Assembly (NCBI GenBank): GCA_964462125.1
Contig: CAYWXT010000195.1
Span: 1 to 11,267 of the forward strand
Direction: 5' to 3'
DNA from: JAWLFY01 sp964462125
GTDB taxonomy: Bacteria > Planctomycetota > Planctomycetia > Pirellulales > Pirellulaceae
DNA: 11,267 nucleotides
Made by a program: the position numbers and the translations under genes. Numbering within the stretch: the stretch's first letter is position 1; the number at the start of each line of letters is the position of its first letter. Below are positions 1-7,077 of the stretch, in pieces. Below the pieces are notes generated by a model. That model saw nothing but the letters and a program-made list of their open reading frames with translations. It had not been told where the DNA came from and made no database searches.

Positions 1-151
1 CGGCGTAGCCCAAATCATCCGCCAAAACAAAGACAACATTCGGCGGCGGCTCGGCGGCAATCCCCGATCCCCCCAACGTCGCAACGGCGGTGAGCATGAC
101 GAGGCCGAGACCGAGCCAGCGGTGGTGACAATGAGTTGTGAATGCATTCAT
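1..151 (-). CDS. Sulfatase, N-terminal fragment (cut by left edge)
   Basis: The visible 50 codons encode a signal peptide (hydrophobic LGLGLVMLTAVATLGG, small-residue end SGIAA) followed by PPPNVVFVLADDLGYA. That is the first conserved strand of arylsulfatase-family enzymes, where the two Asp of ADD bind the active-site calcium. The protein is probably exported and would hydrolyse sulfate esters, often on sulfated polysaccharides in planctomycetes. The formylglycine motif lies outside the window. It follows another sulfatase on the same strand with about 93-108 nt between them, so the pair may be co-transcribed. Two in-frame ATGs are possible, at 151 and 166, one in each copy of a 15-bp tandem repeat. 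An in-frame TAA at 173-175 blocks any longer start. I chose 151 because it gives a cleaner signal peptide without the MNEIA prefix. The family is confident; the substrate is unknown. Confidence 0.85.
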   Translation of the reverse strand, partial: MNAFTTHCHHRWLGLGLVMLTAVATLGGSGIAAEPPPNVVFVLADDLGYA

Positions 152-174
152 GGCGATTTCATTCATGGCGATTT
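145..174. repeat. Perfect 15-bp tandem duplication over a sulfatase start codon
   Basis: The 15-base unit CATTCATGGCGATTT occurs at 145-159 and again, identically, at 160-174. On the minus strand each copy contains an ATG. Because 15 is a multiple of three, both starts are in the same frame, and the upstream one adds five codons (MNEIA). No SD sequence is visible before either start. Confidence 0.9.
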
Positions 175-190
175 ACCGTACCCGGCACGC

Positions 191-238
191 TGGCCGAGAT
201 GATCAGATGGGACGCTTACGGGGTTAGCGTTTCGGCCA
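191..238 (-). other. Nested inverted repeats between the two sulfatase genes
   Basis: A 7-bp outer inverted repeat, TGGCCGA (191-197) and TCGGCCA (232-238), encloses an inner 5-bp stem, ACGCT (212-216) and AGCGT (226-230). It lies in the 93-base gap after the upstream sulfatase stop. No T-run follows on the minus strand, so it is not a convincing intrinsic terminator. It could be a processing or stability structure, or part of a dispersed intergenic repeat. Confidence 0.35.
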
Positions 239-259
239 ACTGCTACTGTGTACGGGGAG

Positions 260-1633
260 TTAACGATTGCGTTTCTCGTTCAGGATCGGATCGGCCTGCT
301 CCGTCACCGCCAGGTGCTCGGCCAGAATTGGTGTTAGTTTGGCATGCGCCGCCTGTTGTGCTTCGGATCGATCGGCCGACATCAAATCGTGCTGCTCATC
401 GGGGTCGGCGCGGGTGTCGAAAAATTGGCCGTTGGCGTACAGCTTGTGCCGTTGGTCGCGGACGTGCTGCGAGGCCTTCTCACGCACGCCATTGCGGTGA
501 TACCAGCAGTAAATGGCCTCCTTCGTTCGCTCCTCCGGGCGCCCTTCCAAGACGGGAACCAAACTGACCCCGTCCAGCCCCTCCGGCGTCGTCGTGCCAG
601 CCGCCTCGGTGAGTGTCGGAAGGACGTCGCTGAAGTCGACCAAGGCGTCACTGACCTGGCCCGGCTCTATCACCGCTGGCCAGCTGGCAACGAAGGGGAC
701 ATGGGTGCCGTTGTCCTTCGGGCTTCCCTTGCCTCCGCGGAAGCGGCGACCGTTGAACTCGGAGACGATGTCGGTGAAGGTGCCGTTGTCGCCGGTGAAG
801 ATGACAAGCGTGTTCTCGCGGAGCCCCGTCTCCTCCAGCTTGTCCACCACTTTGCCGACCATCTTGTCCGTATAGCGAACGAACGCCTCCCAGTATTTCT
901 GGCTCCGATAGCCACCCGGCTCGTTGGTCGCCTCACGCCACATTTCCGGGTCCCAGTCGGGATGATCCGGGGTCGGGACGAAGGGCCAATGGGGCAAGAT
1001 CATCGGGTAGTAGGCCAGAAACGGTTCCTCACGGTCTTGCTGGGACTCCAGAAAATCGCACAAGTAGTCCGTCACCACGTCGGGACCAAACTCACCATTT
1101 TTGAAGTCTTGTTTCTTCCCGTCGATTTCCAGCCCCGGGTTGGGATAGCGACTCGGTCGGCGGACCAATTGCCACAGGCAATGGCGGTCGAACCCAAAGT
1201 TCCGGGGCGCTTCGAAACCACCTTTCAACTGCCACTTGCCCGCGACCGCGGTCCGGTATCCGTCGTCGCGGAGCAGGTTGCCGAACGTTACCGCTTCAGG
1301 ATCGAGCAAACCGAAACGGATGTAGTTCCGGTTGTTGTAGATCCCCGTCATGATCTGGACGCGCGACGGTGTGCAGATCGGTTGCGAGTGGGCATGATCG
1401 AACCGAATCCCGCTGGCGGCGAGGCGATCGATGTGGGGGGTCGAATAGACGCGGCTGCCGTAGCAGGAAAAATTCTCCATCCCGATATCATCCGCCATGA
1501 TGACCAACAGGTTCGGGCGCCCGTCATCGGCATGCGCGCGATTCCATGACGCCGCGACGCCGGAGATGGCCAAGCCAACGATGAGCAGGACGATAGCGAG
1601 CGAGTGGACCGAGAGGGTTCGCATAGCAGACAT
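260..1633 (-). CDS. Sulfatase, formylglycine type, exported
   Basis: This is a family S1 arylsulfatase-like enzyme of 457 residues, a usual length. A hydrophobic signal segment (about residues 11-29) ends near AHA (33-35). ADD at 47-49 is the first calcium site. CTPSR at 87-91 is the C-x-P-x-R signature whose Cys87 is converted to formylglycine. GYRTAVAGKWQ at 125-135 is signature II, with Lys133 kept but Gln at 135 where His is usual. LPHWPF has His215, GDNG at 281-284 gives the second calcium pair, and GGKG has Lys302. It would act outside the cytoplasm on a sulfate ester; the substrate is unknown. The alternative ATG at 1624 (Met4) has a better-placed SD (AGGGA at 1635-1639, 10 nt away) and may be the real start. 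It lies 129 nt after the cysteine hydrolase, and another sulfatase follows it. Confidence 0.95.
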   Translation of the reverse strand: MSAMRTLSVHSLAIVLLIVGLAISGVAASWNRAHADDGRPNLLVIMADDIGMENFSCYGSRVYSTPHIDRLAASGIRFDHAHSQPICTPSRVQIMTGIYNNRNYIRFGLLDPEAVTFGNLLRDDGYRTAVAGKWQLKGGFEAPRNFGFDRHCLWQLVRRPSRYPNPGLEIDGKKQDFKNGEFGPDVVTDYLCDFLESQQDREEPFLAYYPMILPHWPFVPTPDHPDWDPEMWREATNEPGGYRSQKYWEAFVRYTDKMVGKVVDKLEETGLRENTLVIFTGDNGTFTDIVSEFNGRRFRGGKGSPKDNGTHVPFVASWPAVIEPGQVSDALVDFSDVLPTLTEAAGTTTPEGLDGVSLVPVLEGRPEERTKEAIYCWYHRNGVREKASQHVRDQRHKLYANGQFFDTRADPDEQHDLMSADRSEAQQAAHAKLTPILAEHLAVTEQADPILNEKRNR

Positions 1634-1749
1634 TTCCCTATGAAATCGAGGCTGGGGGCGACTGACCCATCAGCGTAACACAAACCATTGTCCGGAATGA
1701 CCAAAGGCGGCAAACCGATTCTGCGGGAGCGTGATGAGGGGTTCCCGAG

Positions 1750-1764
1750 AGGCTCTCAGAGCCT
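1750..1764 (-). terminator. Weak hairpin at the end of the ureido operon
   Basis: AGGCTC-TCA-GAGCCT is a perfect 6-bp stem with a 3-nt loop. It overlaps the stop codon of the cysteine hydrolase at 1763-1765. No U-run follows on the minus strand, so Rho-independent termination is doubtful. It is listed because it sits at the 129-nt gap between the operon and the sulfatases. Confidence 0.25.
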
Positions 1765-2560
1765 AACGCTGAGGCTGAGTGGAGATTGGCCTTGTCCCAT
1801 CGGCCGAGGTCGGGCGGACGACCGGGATCAGCCGGTTGATGCTGCGGATCGCCTCTTCGAGGCTGATCACGCGCGCGTATCGGTCCCGCAGCGTCGCCAG
1901 GGATGCTTGGTGCAATTCGGGCGTGACCGTCGCACAGCAGTCCTCGATGACGGTGACCAGATAGCCCAGGTCGCAGGCATCGCGAACCGTTGTCTCCACG
2001 CACTCGTTGGTGTAAACGCCAACGATAAACAGCGATTCGATCTCCAGGTTGTTCAGCACGTAGTGCAAATTGGTTGACGAGAAGACGCCGCTGGCCGTCT
2101 TGTTGATCACGATCTCATCCCGCTTGTTGTCGGGGGCAACCGCTTCCAAGAAATCGGCTTCACGGGACCCGGGGGGAGCCAGCAGCCCCAGTCGCTTGTG
2201 CCCCTTGCCGCGGTCCCGGCCGTCCTGGGTCAAGGCTTGGATCCGCGTGTGGATCACCTCCAGCCCGTGCGAGCGGAAGGAATCTTGCAACCGCCGAACG
2301 TTGGGCAACACCAACGATTCAAGTCGATCAAAATAGTATCGCTGCGCCTCCGGAGAGACCCCGCTGGTTTCCGACTCGTCGAAAACACCATGCCCTGGAG
2401 AGGCGTCGAGATACTGCAGATCGATGCACAGCAGCGCCGTGTTCCGATGGGCCAGGATATCGAGGTGGTCCGGGATGTCGATGAAGGAATCGTGGTACGC
2501 GTCCTTCAGCGGATCGAGGTGGGAGGCCAGATCGGAGGGGTCAGACGGGATACGGTTCAT
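1763..2560 (-). CDS. Isochorismatase-fold cysteine hydrolase (amidase)
   Basis: This 265-residue protein belongs to the isochorismatase-like hydrolases, which include N-carbamoylsarcosine amidase, biuret hydrolase, ureidoacrylate amidohydrolase (RutB) and nicotinamidase. The catalytic triad is visible: Asp47 in ALLCIDLQ, Lys154 in VINKTASGVF, and nucleophile Cys187 in GVYTNECVETTVRD, preceded by the usual V-Y-T turn. There is a roughly 40-residue N-terminal extension before the fold. It is probably cytoplasmic, as no signal peptide is seen. It starts with ATG 30 nt after the N-carbamoyl amidohydrolase stop and is the last gene of the run, with no clear SD. Alongside a carbamoyltransferase and a ureide hydrolase, a C-N amide bond in a ureido or carbamoyl compound is the likely target. 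That is inferred from context; a true isochorismatase role is unlikely because no siderophore genes are present. Confidence 0.88.
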   Translation of the reverse strand: MNRIPSDPSDLASHLDPLKDAYHDSFIDIPDHLDILAHRNTALLCIDLQYLDASPGHGVFDESETSGVSPEAQRYYFDRLESLVLPNVRRLQDSFRSHGLEVIHTRIQALTQDGRDRGKGHKRLGLLAPPGSREADFLEAVAPDNKRDEIVINKTASGVFSSTNLHYVLNNLEIESLFIVGVYTNECVETTVRDACDLGYLVTVIEDCCATVTPELHQASLATLRDRYARVISLEEAIRSINRLIPVVRPTSADGTRPISTQPQR

Positions 2561-2590
2561 GCGGTTGGTCGGGGGTCGAGTGTCAAATCC

Positions 2591-3865
2591 TCACAGCGCG
2601 TTCGCATCAGCCAACTGTAACAGCGTCTGCAGCACGACGTTAGCTCCCGCCTCAATGTCCGACCATGCGGTCCACTCCGCCGGCGAATGGCTCTGCCCGC
2701 TCTTGCTGGGGACAAATACCATCCCCACCGGAACGATGCTCGCCATGATCTGGGCATCGTGGGCGGCGCCGCTGGGCATCTGTTGGAACTCGAGCTCCAG
2801 TCGTCTCGCTTGGTGCCCAACCGCCTCCACCACTTGGCGGCTGCAGGCGGTCGGCTGGATGAAACTCTGTTGCTCGAACTCAAACATCAGCCCTCGCCGC
2901 CGGGCAATGGCGGAGAGCGCCTTGCGAAAGGCCGAGGAGAGTTCCTCCAACATCGACTCCGAGGTGTCACGGACGTCGAGCGAGAATTCGACCAACCCGG
3001 GCACCGTGTTCGCTGCCCCCGGTAAGATCTGGGCGCGACCGATTGTGGCGCGGCTCCGCTCCCCACCGTTCTCCTCGAGGATCCTTGGGATCTCGTGGGC
3101 GAACTCGGCCAGTCCCATGAAGGCGTCATTTCGCATCTCCATCGGTGTCGTTCCGGCATGATTTGCCTCCCCCCGAAACCAAGCCACCCATTTGAACAAC
3201 CCGGTGATCTCGTCGACCACGCCGACCGGTTTGTGCAATCGATCGAGGACCGGTCCCTGTTCGATGTGCAGTTCCAAGAAGCTGGCGATCGTCTCCGGAT
3301 CGCGGGCTGCGTCCAGGGCCGCCAACGGTTCAAAGCCTTGACGCTGCATCTCGTCTTGAAGCAAAACGCCGTCCAGGTCCTTCAGCGTCGCCAGCATGTC
3401 GGGGGTGATCTGCCCGCACACCGCCTGCGAGCCGAACATCCCGCCGAAACGCCCCTCCTCGTCTGTGAAGGCGATCAGTTCCAGTGGACGTAACGGTTCG
3501 ATCCCCGCTTCACGGATCCGCCGCAGACTTTCCAAACCGGCGATGACCCCCAGCGTCCCATCGAGCGCCCCGGCGCACGGGACGGTATCGATGTGCGAAC
3601 CGACCATGATGGTCGGCCCGTCGGACTTTCCCCCCAGCACGCCCGAAACGTTCGCCGCCCCGTCAATGCGCGACTCCAGTCCTGCCTGCTCAATCTGGTC
3701 GACAAGCCAACGCCTCGCTTTCATGTCGGCGTCGGTGAAGGCCATCCGGTAGATCCCCCGGTCCTCCTCATCACGGCCGATCTCGGCGAGCGCCAAAATG
3801 TCGGACTTGATCCGCTCCAGGTCGACACGCAGGTCGGCGGCGAGTTGGGTACTGGCGGTGGACAT
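2591..3865 (-). CDS. M20-family N-carbamoyl amidohydrolase (allantoate/ureido class)
   Basis: This is a 424-residue zinc-dependent amidohydrolase of the hydantoinase/carbamoylase branch (allantoate amidohydrolase, N-carbamoyl-L-amino-acid hydrolase, beta-ureidopropionase), at the normal length. These enzymes hydrolyse R-NH-CO-NH2 to the amine, CO2 and ammonia. Likely metal ligands are His91 in GSHIDTV, Asp102 in GALDGTLG, Glu136/137 in TDEEGRFG, His200 in LELHIEQGPV, and His393 in SGQSHSPAEW. NHAGTTPMEMR (235-245) is the substrate/dimerisation signature, and SGAAHDAQ carries His369. The N-terminus has no signal peptide, so it is cytoplasmic. The ATG start is supported by AGGAG six nt upstream, the clearest SD in the operon. 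It begins 38 nt after the asparagine-synthase-like gene. Sequence motifs alone do not separate allantoate from other N-carbamoyl substrates. Confidence 0.9.
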   Translation of the reverse strand: MSTASTQLAADLRVDLERIKSDILALAEIGRDEEDRGIYRMAFTDADMKARRWLVDQIEQAGLESRIDGAANVSGVLGGKSDGPTIMVGSHIDTVPCAGALDGTLGVIAGLESLRRIREAGIEPLRPLELIAFTDEEGRFGGMFGSQAVCGQITPDMLATLKDLDGVLLQDEMQRQGFEPLAALDAARDPETIASFLELHIEQGPVLDRLHKPVGVVDEITGLFKWVAWFRGEANHAGTTPMEMRNDAFMGLAEFAHEIPRILEENGGERSRATIGRAQILPGAANTVPGLVEFSLDVRDTSESMLEELSSAFRKALSAIARRRGLMFEFEQQSFIQPTACSRQVVEAVGHQARRLELEFQQMPSGAAHDAQIMASIVPVGMVFVPSKSGQSHSPAEWTAWSDIEAGANVVLQTLLQLADANAL

Positions 3866-3871
3866 CCAAGG

Positions 3872-3876
3872 CTCCT
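3872..3876 (-). promoter_or_regulatory. Shine-Dalgarno AGGAG for the N-carbamoyl amidohydrolase
   Basis: AGGAG on the minus strand lies 6 nt before the ATG at 3865. It fixes this start, and it stands out because the other downstream genes of the operon have weak or no SD sequences. Confidence 0.7.
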
Positions 3877-3903
3877 GGTTACAACCGATTCACGAACATG
3901 CCC

Positions 3904-5823
3904 TCAATCGACCGCTGGAAGCGGTTCGCCTTCAATGTATTGTCCATGGAGCATGTGCAACTGCAGCAGGTGGTTCATCACAATGTCGTTTCGGCGGGCT
4001 TGGGTGACATCGGTCTCCTTCCAAGCCGCGTCGATGAATTCGCTGACCGGCGCGGCATTGACCAGCCCCGCGTTGCCGATCCGCTCGGCGGTCAGCCAGT
4101 GGTCGATCATCTCCTGGACAGCAGCCCGTTTCACCGGATCGGTGTGAGCCGGCGGTGCCATGAAGGCGAACTTCTTGCGTTCGTAAAGTTCCTTCGGCAA
4201 GACGTTGACCATCGCTTCCCGCAATACCCATTTTTCGATCCCGTCACGAATCCGCACATCGGGCGGAATGGTGACGGCGTACTCGGCGAGGTGGTGGTCC
4301 AGAAACGCTGGTCGCGCCTCCATGCTGTTGGCCATGTCCATCCGGTCCCCCCCCCAGGTCAAGATCTGTCCCTCCAGCATCGTCTTGCTCCAGGTGTACT
4401 GGGTGATGTCGAGCGGATGCCGGCCACGCACCATCGCCGGATCAATCGCCTCGGCGACTTCCGCGACGGGATCGTAGTGCTCCAGCAGGTCGGTCAGCTC
4501 GGTCGACAACAGCGGTCGGATCCGCTGCAGGGTCATCATCCAGGGCTGGATCCAGGACGGGGTGAAGCCGCACAGGTCCTGCCACGCCGGGTGCGTCTGT
4601 TCTTCCTCGGCAAGAATCGCGCCCGAGAAAATCCCTTCTTCCTTTTCGACGCCGAGCCAGTCGCGGCGAAAGAAGGGATAGCCGCCGAACAGCTCGTCCG
4701 ATCCCTCGCCGGTGACCACCGCTTTGTAGTTGCAGGCCCGGACGCGGTGGCTCATGTGCCATTTGGCCACCGCCAGTGTATTGTAAAAGGTTCGTTCGGC
4801 GTGCCACGTCGCCCGCTCGAACGCTGGACCGTAGAGCTCCTTCTCCGTCAGCCGCAGCAGTTCTTGCTCGGCGCCGGTCCGCTCAGCCATCAACGTGGCG
4901 ATGTCAGACTCATCGTACTGGTCGCTGTCAAAGGCAATCGTGAAGGCTTTCACCGGGGCCTGCTGGAGCGTGGTGGCCAGCCCTAGAATCGAACAACTGT
5001 CGATGCCGCCGGAAAGGTAACAGCCGACTGGAACGTCGGCTTCCAACCGGGTCGCAACCGCATCGATCAAACGTTCCTGGACCCCGCGGACATATTCATC
5101 CGGGTCGGCATTCGTTTCGTGGGATTCGGGGAACTCCAAGTCCCACCATCGTTGGGTCCGTGTTTCCAGTCGCCCCTGGCGCTGTTCGACGATCAACATA
5201 TGTCCCGGCTTGAGTCCGTGCACCCCTTCGAAGGCGGTCGTCCCCGGCACCATCACTTGCATCATCTGATGCACCGCCGCCTTGGGGCACAGCCGGGGTT
5301 GGATATCGGGGTGGCGGAGGATCGATTTGACTTCCGAGCCCCAGATCACACCCTGGTCGTTGACCGCGTAATACAGTGGTTTGATTCCGAAGCGGTCACG
5401 AACCAGGATCAACCGTTTGGCGCGATTGTCGTAAAGAACGATCGCGAACTCACCGCGCAGCTGTTCGACGAACGCCAGTCCGTCGCGGAGGTAGAGCGGC
5501 AGCGTGATCGCGCTGTCACTCTTGCCGCTGGAGCTCAGTCCCTGGCAGGCGAGCCGGGTGCGGATCCGCTTGTAGTCATACAATTCGCCGTTGACGGTCA
5601 CCGCATAGTCACCCTCGGCCGATTCAATCGGTTGATGTCCGTGGTCGAGCCCGACGATCGAGAGCCGCGTGTGCCCCATCGCCATGCCCTGGTCGACGAA
5701 CAGCCGGCTGCCGCGATCATCGGGGCCGCGATGGTCGAGAACGTCGAGCATCTGGTCGAGCGCAAACCGCAGTTGCCGCTCGTTGGTGCGTGAGGGGTTC
5801 CAAAATCCGGTAATGCCACACAT
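3904..5823 (-). CDS. asnB: Asparagine synthase-like glutamine amidotransferase
   Basis: This is a 639-residue two-domain enzyme of the AsnB family. The N-terminal class II glutaminase begins MCGITGFW, with Cys2 as nucleophile once Met is removed. RGPDD (32-36), the glutamine-site NGELYDY (78-84) and RDRFGIKPLYY (142-152) follow. The C-terminal synthetase has the ATP-pyrophosphatase loop SGGIDS (271-276), GEGSDELFGGY (372-382), an EARPAFLD motif (EARVPFLD is usual) with its Glu kept, and RKKFAF. The reaction would be ATP-dependent transfer of glutamine-derived ammonia to a carboxylate, aspartate in AsnB itself. The ATG start is fixed by Cys2. It lies 45 nt after the carbamoyltransferase-like gene. 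A run of nine G (plus strand 4347-4355 as C9) sits in the synthetase core, but the frame is intact. In this context the acceptor may be something other than aspartate; N-acetylglutaminylglutamine-type amidotransferases are relatives, but their partner genes are absent. Confidence 0.9.
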   Translation of the reverse strand: MCGITGFWNPSRTNERQLRFALDQMLDVLDHRGPDDRGSRLFVDQGMAMGHTRLSIVGLDHGHQPIESAEGDYAVTVNGELYDYKRIRTRLACQGLSSSGKSDSAITLPLYLRDGLAFVEQLRGEFAIVLYDNRAKRLILVRDRFGIKPLYYAVNDQGVIWGSEVKSILRHPDIQPRLCPKAAVHQMMQVMVPGTTAFEGVHGLKPGHMLIVEQRQGRLETRTQRWWDLEFPESHETNADPDEYVRGVQERLIDAVATRLEADVPVGCYLSGGIDSCSILGLATTLQQAPVKAFTIAFDSDQYDESDIATLMAERTGAEQELLRLTEKELYGPAFERATWHAERTFYNTLAVAKWHMSHRVRACNYKAVVTGEGSDELFGGYPFFRRDWLGVEKEEGIFSGAILAEEEQTHPAWQDLCGFTPSWIQPWMMTLQRIRPLLSTELTDLLEHYDPVAEVAEAIDPAMVRGRHPLDITQYTWSKTMLEGQILTWGGDRMDMANSMEARPAFLDHHLAEYAVTIPPDVRIRDGIEKWVLREAMVNVLPKELYERKKFAFMAPPAHTDPVKRAAVQEMIDHWLTAERIGNAGLVNAAPVSEFIDAAWKETDVTQARRNDIVMNHLLQLHMLHGQYIEGEPLPAVD

Positions 5824-5868
5824 CGGTGTCTCTCAAGAAGGATATGAACGAGCAACAGGGGTCGAGCT

Positions 5869-6951
5869 TCAAATCCCGCTGATGCGATCGAGCCGGTCCA
5901 GGACCGCGGTCAACAATGCTTGGCGGACGAATACCGCGCCGGCCGCCTGGGCGAAGTAGAGATTGTGATCGGTCTCGTCCAGGTCTTCGGACAGCTCGTC
6001 GTTGCGGGCCAAGGGGTGCAGGATCACCGCCTCCGGCTTGAGATTGCTGTTCTGGTCCAACTTGTAACGGCGGTCGAGGTTCCGATAGCTGTCTCCCAAA
6101 AACGCAATGGAATTAACGTACACGACGTCCAACTTCGGCAACACTTCACGGACATCGTTGGTGACATTGATCGGGATCGGCGACTGCTCGATCGGCCCGG
6201 TCAGATCGAGCCCCACTGGGTCGGCCATCTCGGAAACGAGCGTGATCTTTTCGACCGAACCGATGAACAGCAAAGCCAGCCGCAGAAAGCTTTTCACCGC
6301 CCGCATCGAGCCGGGGGTCCCGATGATGCCGAGATGCACGCGGCGGTCGGTCGGACATTTGTCCATGCTGAGTTCCGGCCGCCACTTCAACAGCGTGTAC
6401 CAATCGATCAACGCCTGGGTCGGGTGGTGTCCCGAGCCGTTGCCGGCATTGATCAGGGGGCGCTGCAGGTTGCGGCGGATCTCATCGATGCTGTCGGTGT
6501 CGGGGTGTCGCATGATCACGACGTCGCCGTAGGTGTTGAACATCTCGCCGATATCGGCGAGCGATTCGCCCTTGGCGATCCCGGTGACCTGTCCGTCGGG
6601 GACCGAAAGCACCTTGCCGTCGAGCCGCTGCACGGCGCTCTCGAACGACAGCCGCGTGCGGGTGCTGGCTTCGAAAAACGCCGTGATCGCGATCTTGCCA
6701 TCGAGCGGTTTGTCCATCTCGACGTTCCGCGTTTCCAACAGCGCCGTCAGTTGGGCGAGCGCCAATACCGTGCGGCGATCGAATTGCCGCGGGTTGACGA
6801 TTGATTGACCGGCCAGCCCTTCCAGCGCCTCCCGGTCGATGCGCCCGGAAAATGCTTCCAGGAGCCGTTCGGGCCGTAGTTTTTGGCCCTTGGAGTTCGT
6901 GGCCGTGTTCGTCAGAGCACGGGCGACTTGTTGGTCAGTGAGCGTGTCCAC
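5869..6951 (-). CDS. Aspartate carbamoyltransferase-like enzyme, acceptor site altered
   Basis: This 360-residue member of the aspartate/ornithine carbamoyltransferase family has a roughly 48-residue N-terminal extension. The carbamoyl-phosphate site is intact: STRTR (96-100), KGES (127-130), MRHP (147-150) and HPTQ (176-179). Arg217 in GTPGSMR aligns with E. coli PyrB Arg167. The acceptor loop differs. E. coli MTRVQ (Arg229, Gln231), which grips aspartate, aligns with VNSIA here (Ser281, Ala283), and HPLPR is HPLAR (312-316). The ornithine-type SMG loop is also absent. It therefore probably carbamoylates, or phosphorolyses, a different ureido compound. The start is GTG, 3 nt after the TAA of the small membrane protein, so translation is likely coupled. 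Its neighbours are an amidotransferase and ureide hydrolases. The family is certain; calling it PyrB is not justified. Confidence 0.88.
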   Translation of the reverse strand: MDTLTDQQVARALTNTATNSKGQKLRPERLLEAFSGRIDREALEGLAGQSIVNPRQFDRRTVLALAQLTALLETRNVEMDKPLDGKIAITAFFEASTRTRLSFESAVQRLDGKVLSVPDGQVTGIAKGESLADIGEMFNTYGDVVIMRHPDTDSIDEIRRNLQRPLINAGNGSGHHPTQALIDWYTLLKWRPELSMDKCPTDRRVHLGIIGTPGSMRAVKSFLRLALLFIGSVEKITLVSEMADPVGLDLTGPIEQSPIPINVTNDVREVLPKLDVVYVNSIAFLGDSYRNLDRRYKLDQNSNLKPEAVILHPLARNDELSEDLDETDHNLYFAQAAGAVFVRQALLTAVLDRLDRISGI

Positions 6952-6954
6952 GGG

Positions 6955-7077
6955 TTACCAGATCTGTTTGTCTTTGGAGTCAACGATCAAAAACACGATG
7001 AGCGCAATCACGCCGAGACTGCACAGCGTCAGCCCGCCGATGACAAGCGTTTGCAAAAACCATAGAGGAAACATCAT
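6955..7077 (-). CDS. Small 40-residue single-pass membrane protein
   Basis: A 40-codon ORF begins ATG ATG TTT and ends TAA. It reads MMFPLWFLQTLVIGG, then one hydrophobic segment LTLCSLGVIALIVFLIV, then a charged tail DSKDKQIW. It is a one-helix, probably inner-membrane protein with no enzymatic motif. The first ATG overlaps the symporter TGA (ATGA), and the stop lies 3 nt before the carbamoyltransferase GTG. It fills the gap between those two genes exactly. Small one-helix proteins encoded next to sodium:solute symporters are known as accessory subunits in other systems, so an accessory role for this symporter is the best guess. I do not recognise the specific family. Confidence 0.7.
   Translation of the reverse strand: MMFPLWFLQTLVIGGLTLCSLGVIALIVFLIVDSKDKQIW

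Noticed and set aside
344..1549. Long plus-strand open frame opposite the sulfatase (401 codons)
   Set aside because: It lies fully antisense to a gene with clear catalytic motifs, has no recognisable domain and is rich in Arg/Val/Gly. It is a shadow of GC-biased third codon positions.
3898..4986. Plus-strand open frame of 362 codons
   Set aside because: It is antisense to the asparagine-synthase-like gene, which has all expected motifs; no domain or ribosome site supports it.
3904..5823. N-acetylglutaminylglutamine amide (osmolyte) synthase
   Set aside because: Its usual ATP-grasp synthetase and peptidase partners are absent from the window, so a general AsnB-like call is safer.
3904..5823. 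Frameshift at the nine-G tract
   Set aside because: The frame continues through WGGDRMDM to the normal C-terminal motifs, so no break is present in this sequence.
5920..6804. Plus-strand open frame of 294 codons
   Set aside because: It is a shadow of the carbamoyltransferase gene, with the same bias and no recognisable family features.
5869..6951. Calling this gene pyrB and joining it with pyrE as a pyrimidine operon
   Set aside because: The acceptor-site residues of PyrB are missing, pyrE has its own promoter and a 228-base gap, and the adjacent genes fit ureide metabolism instead.
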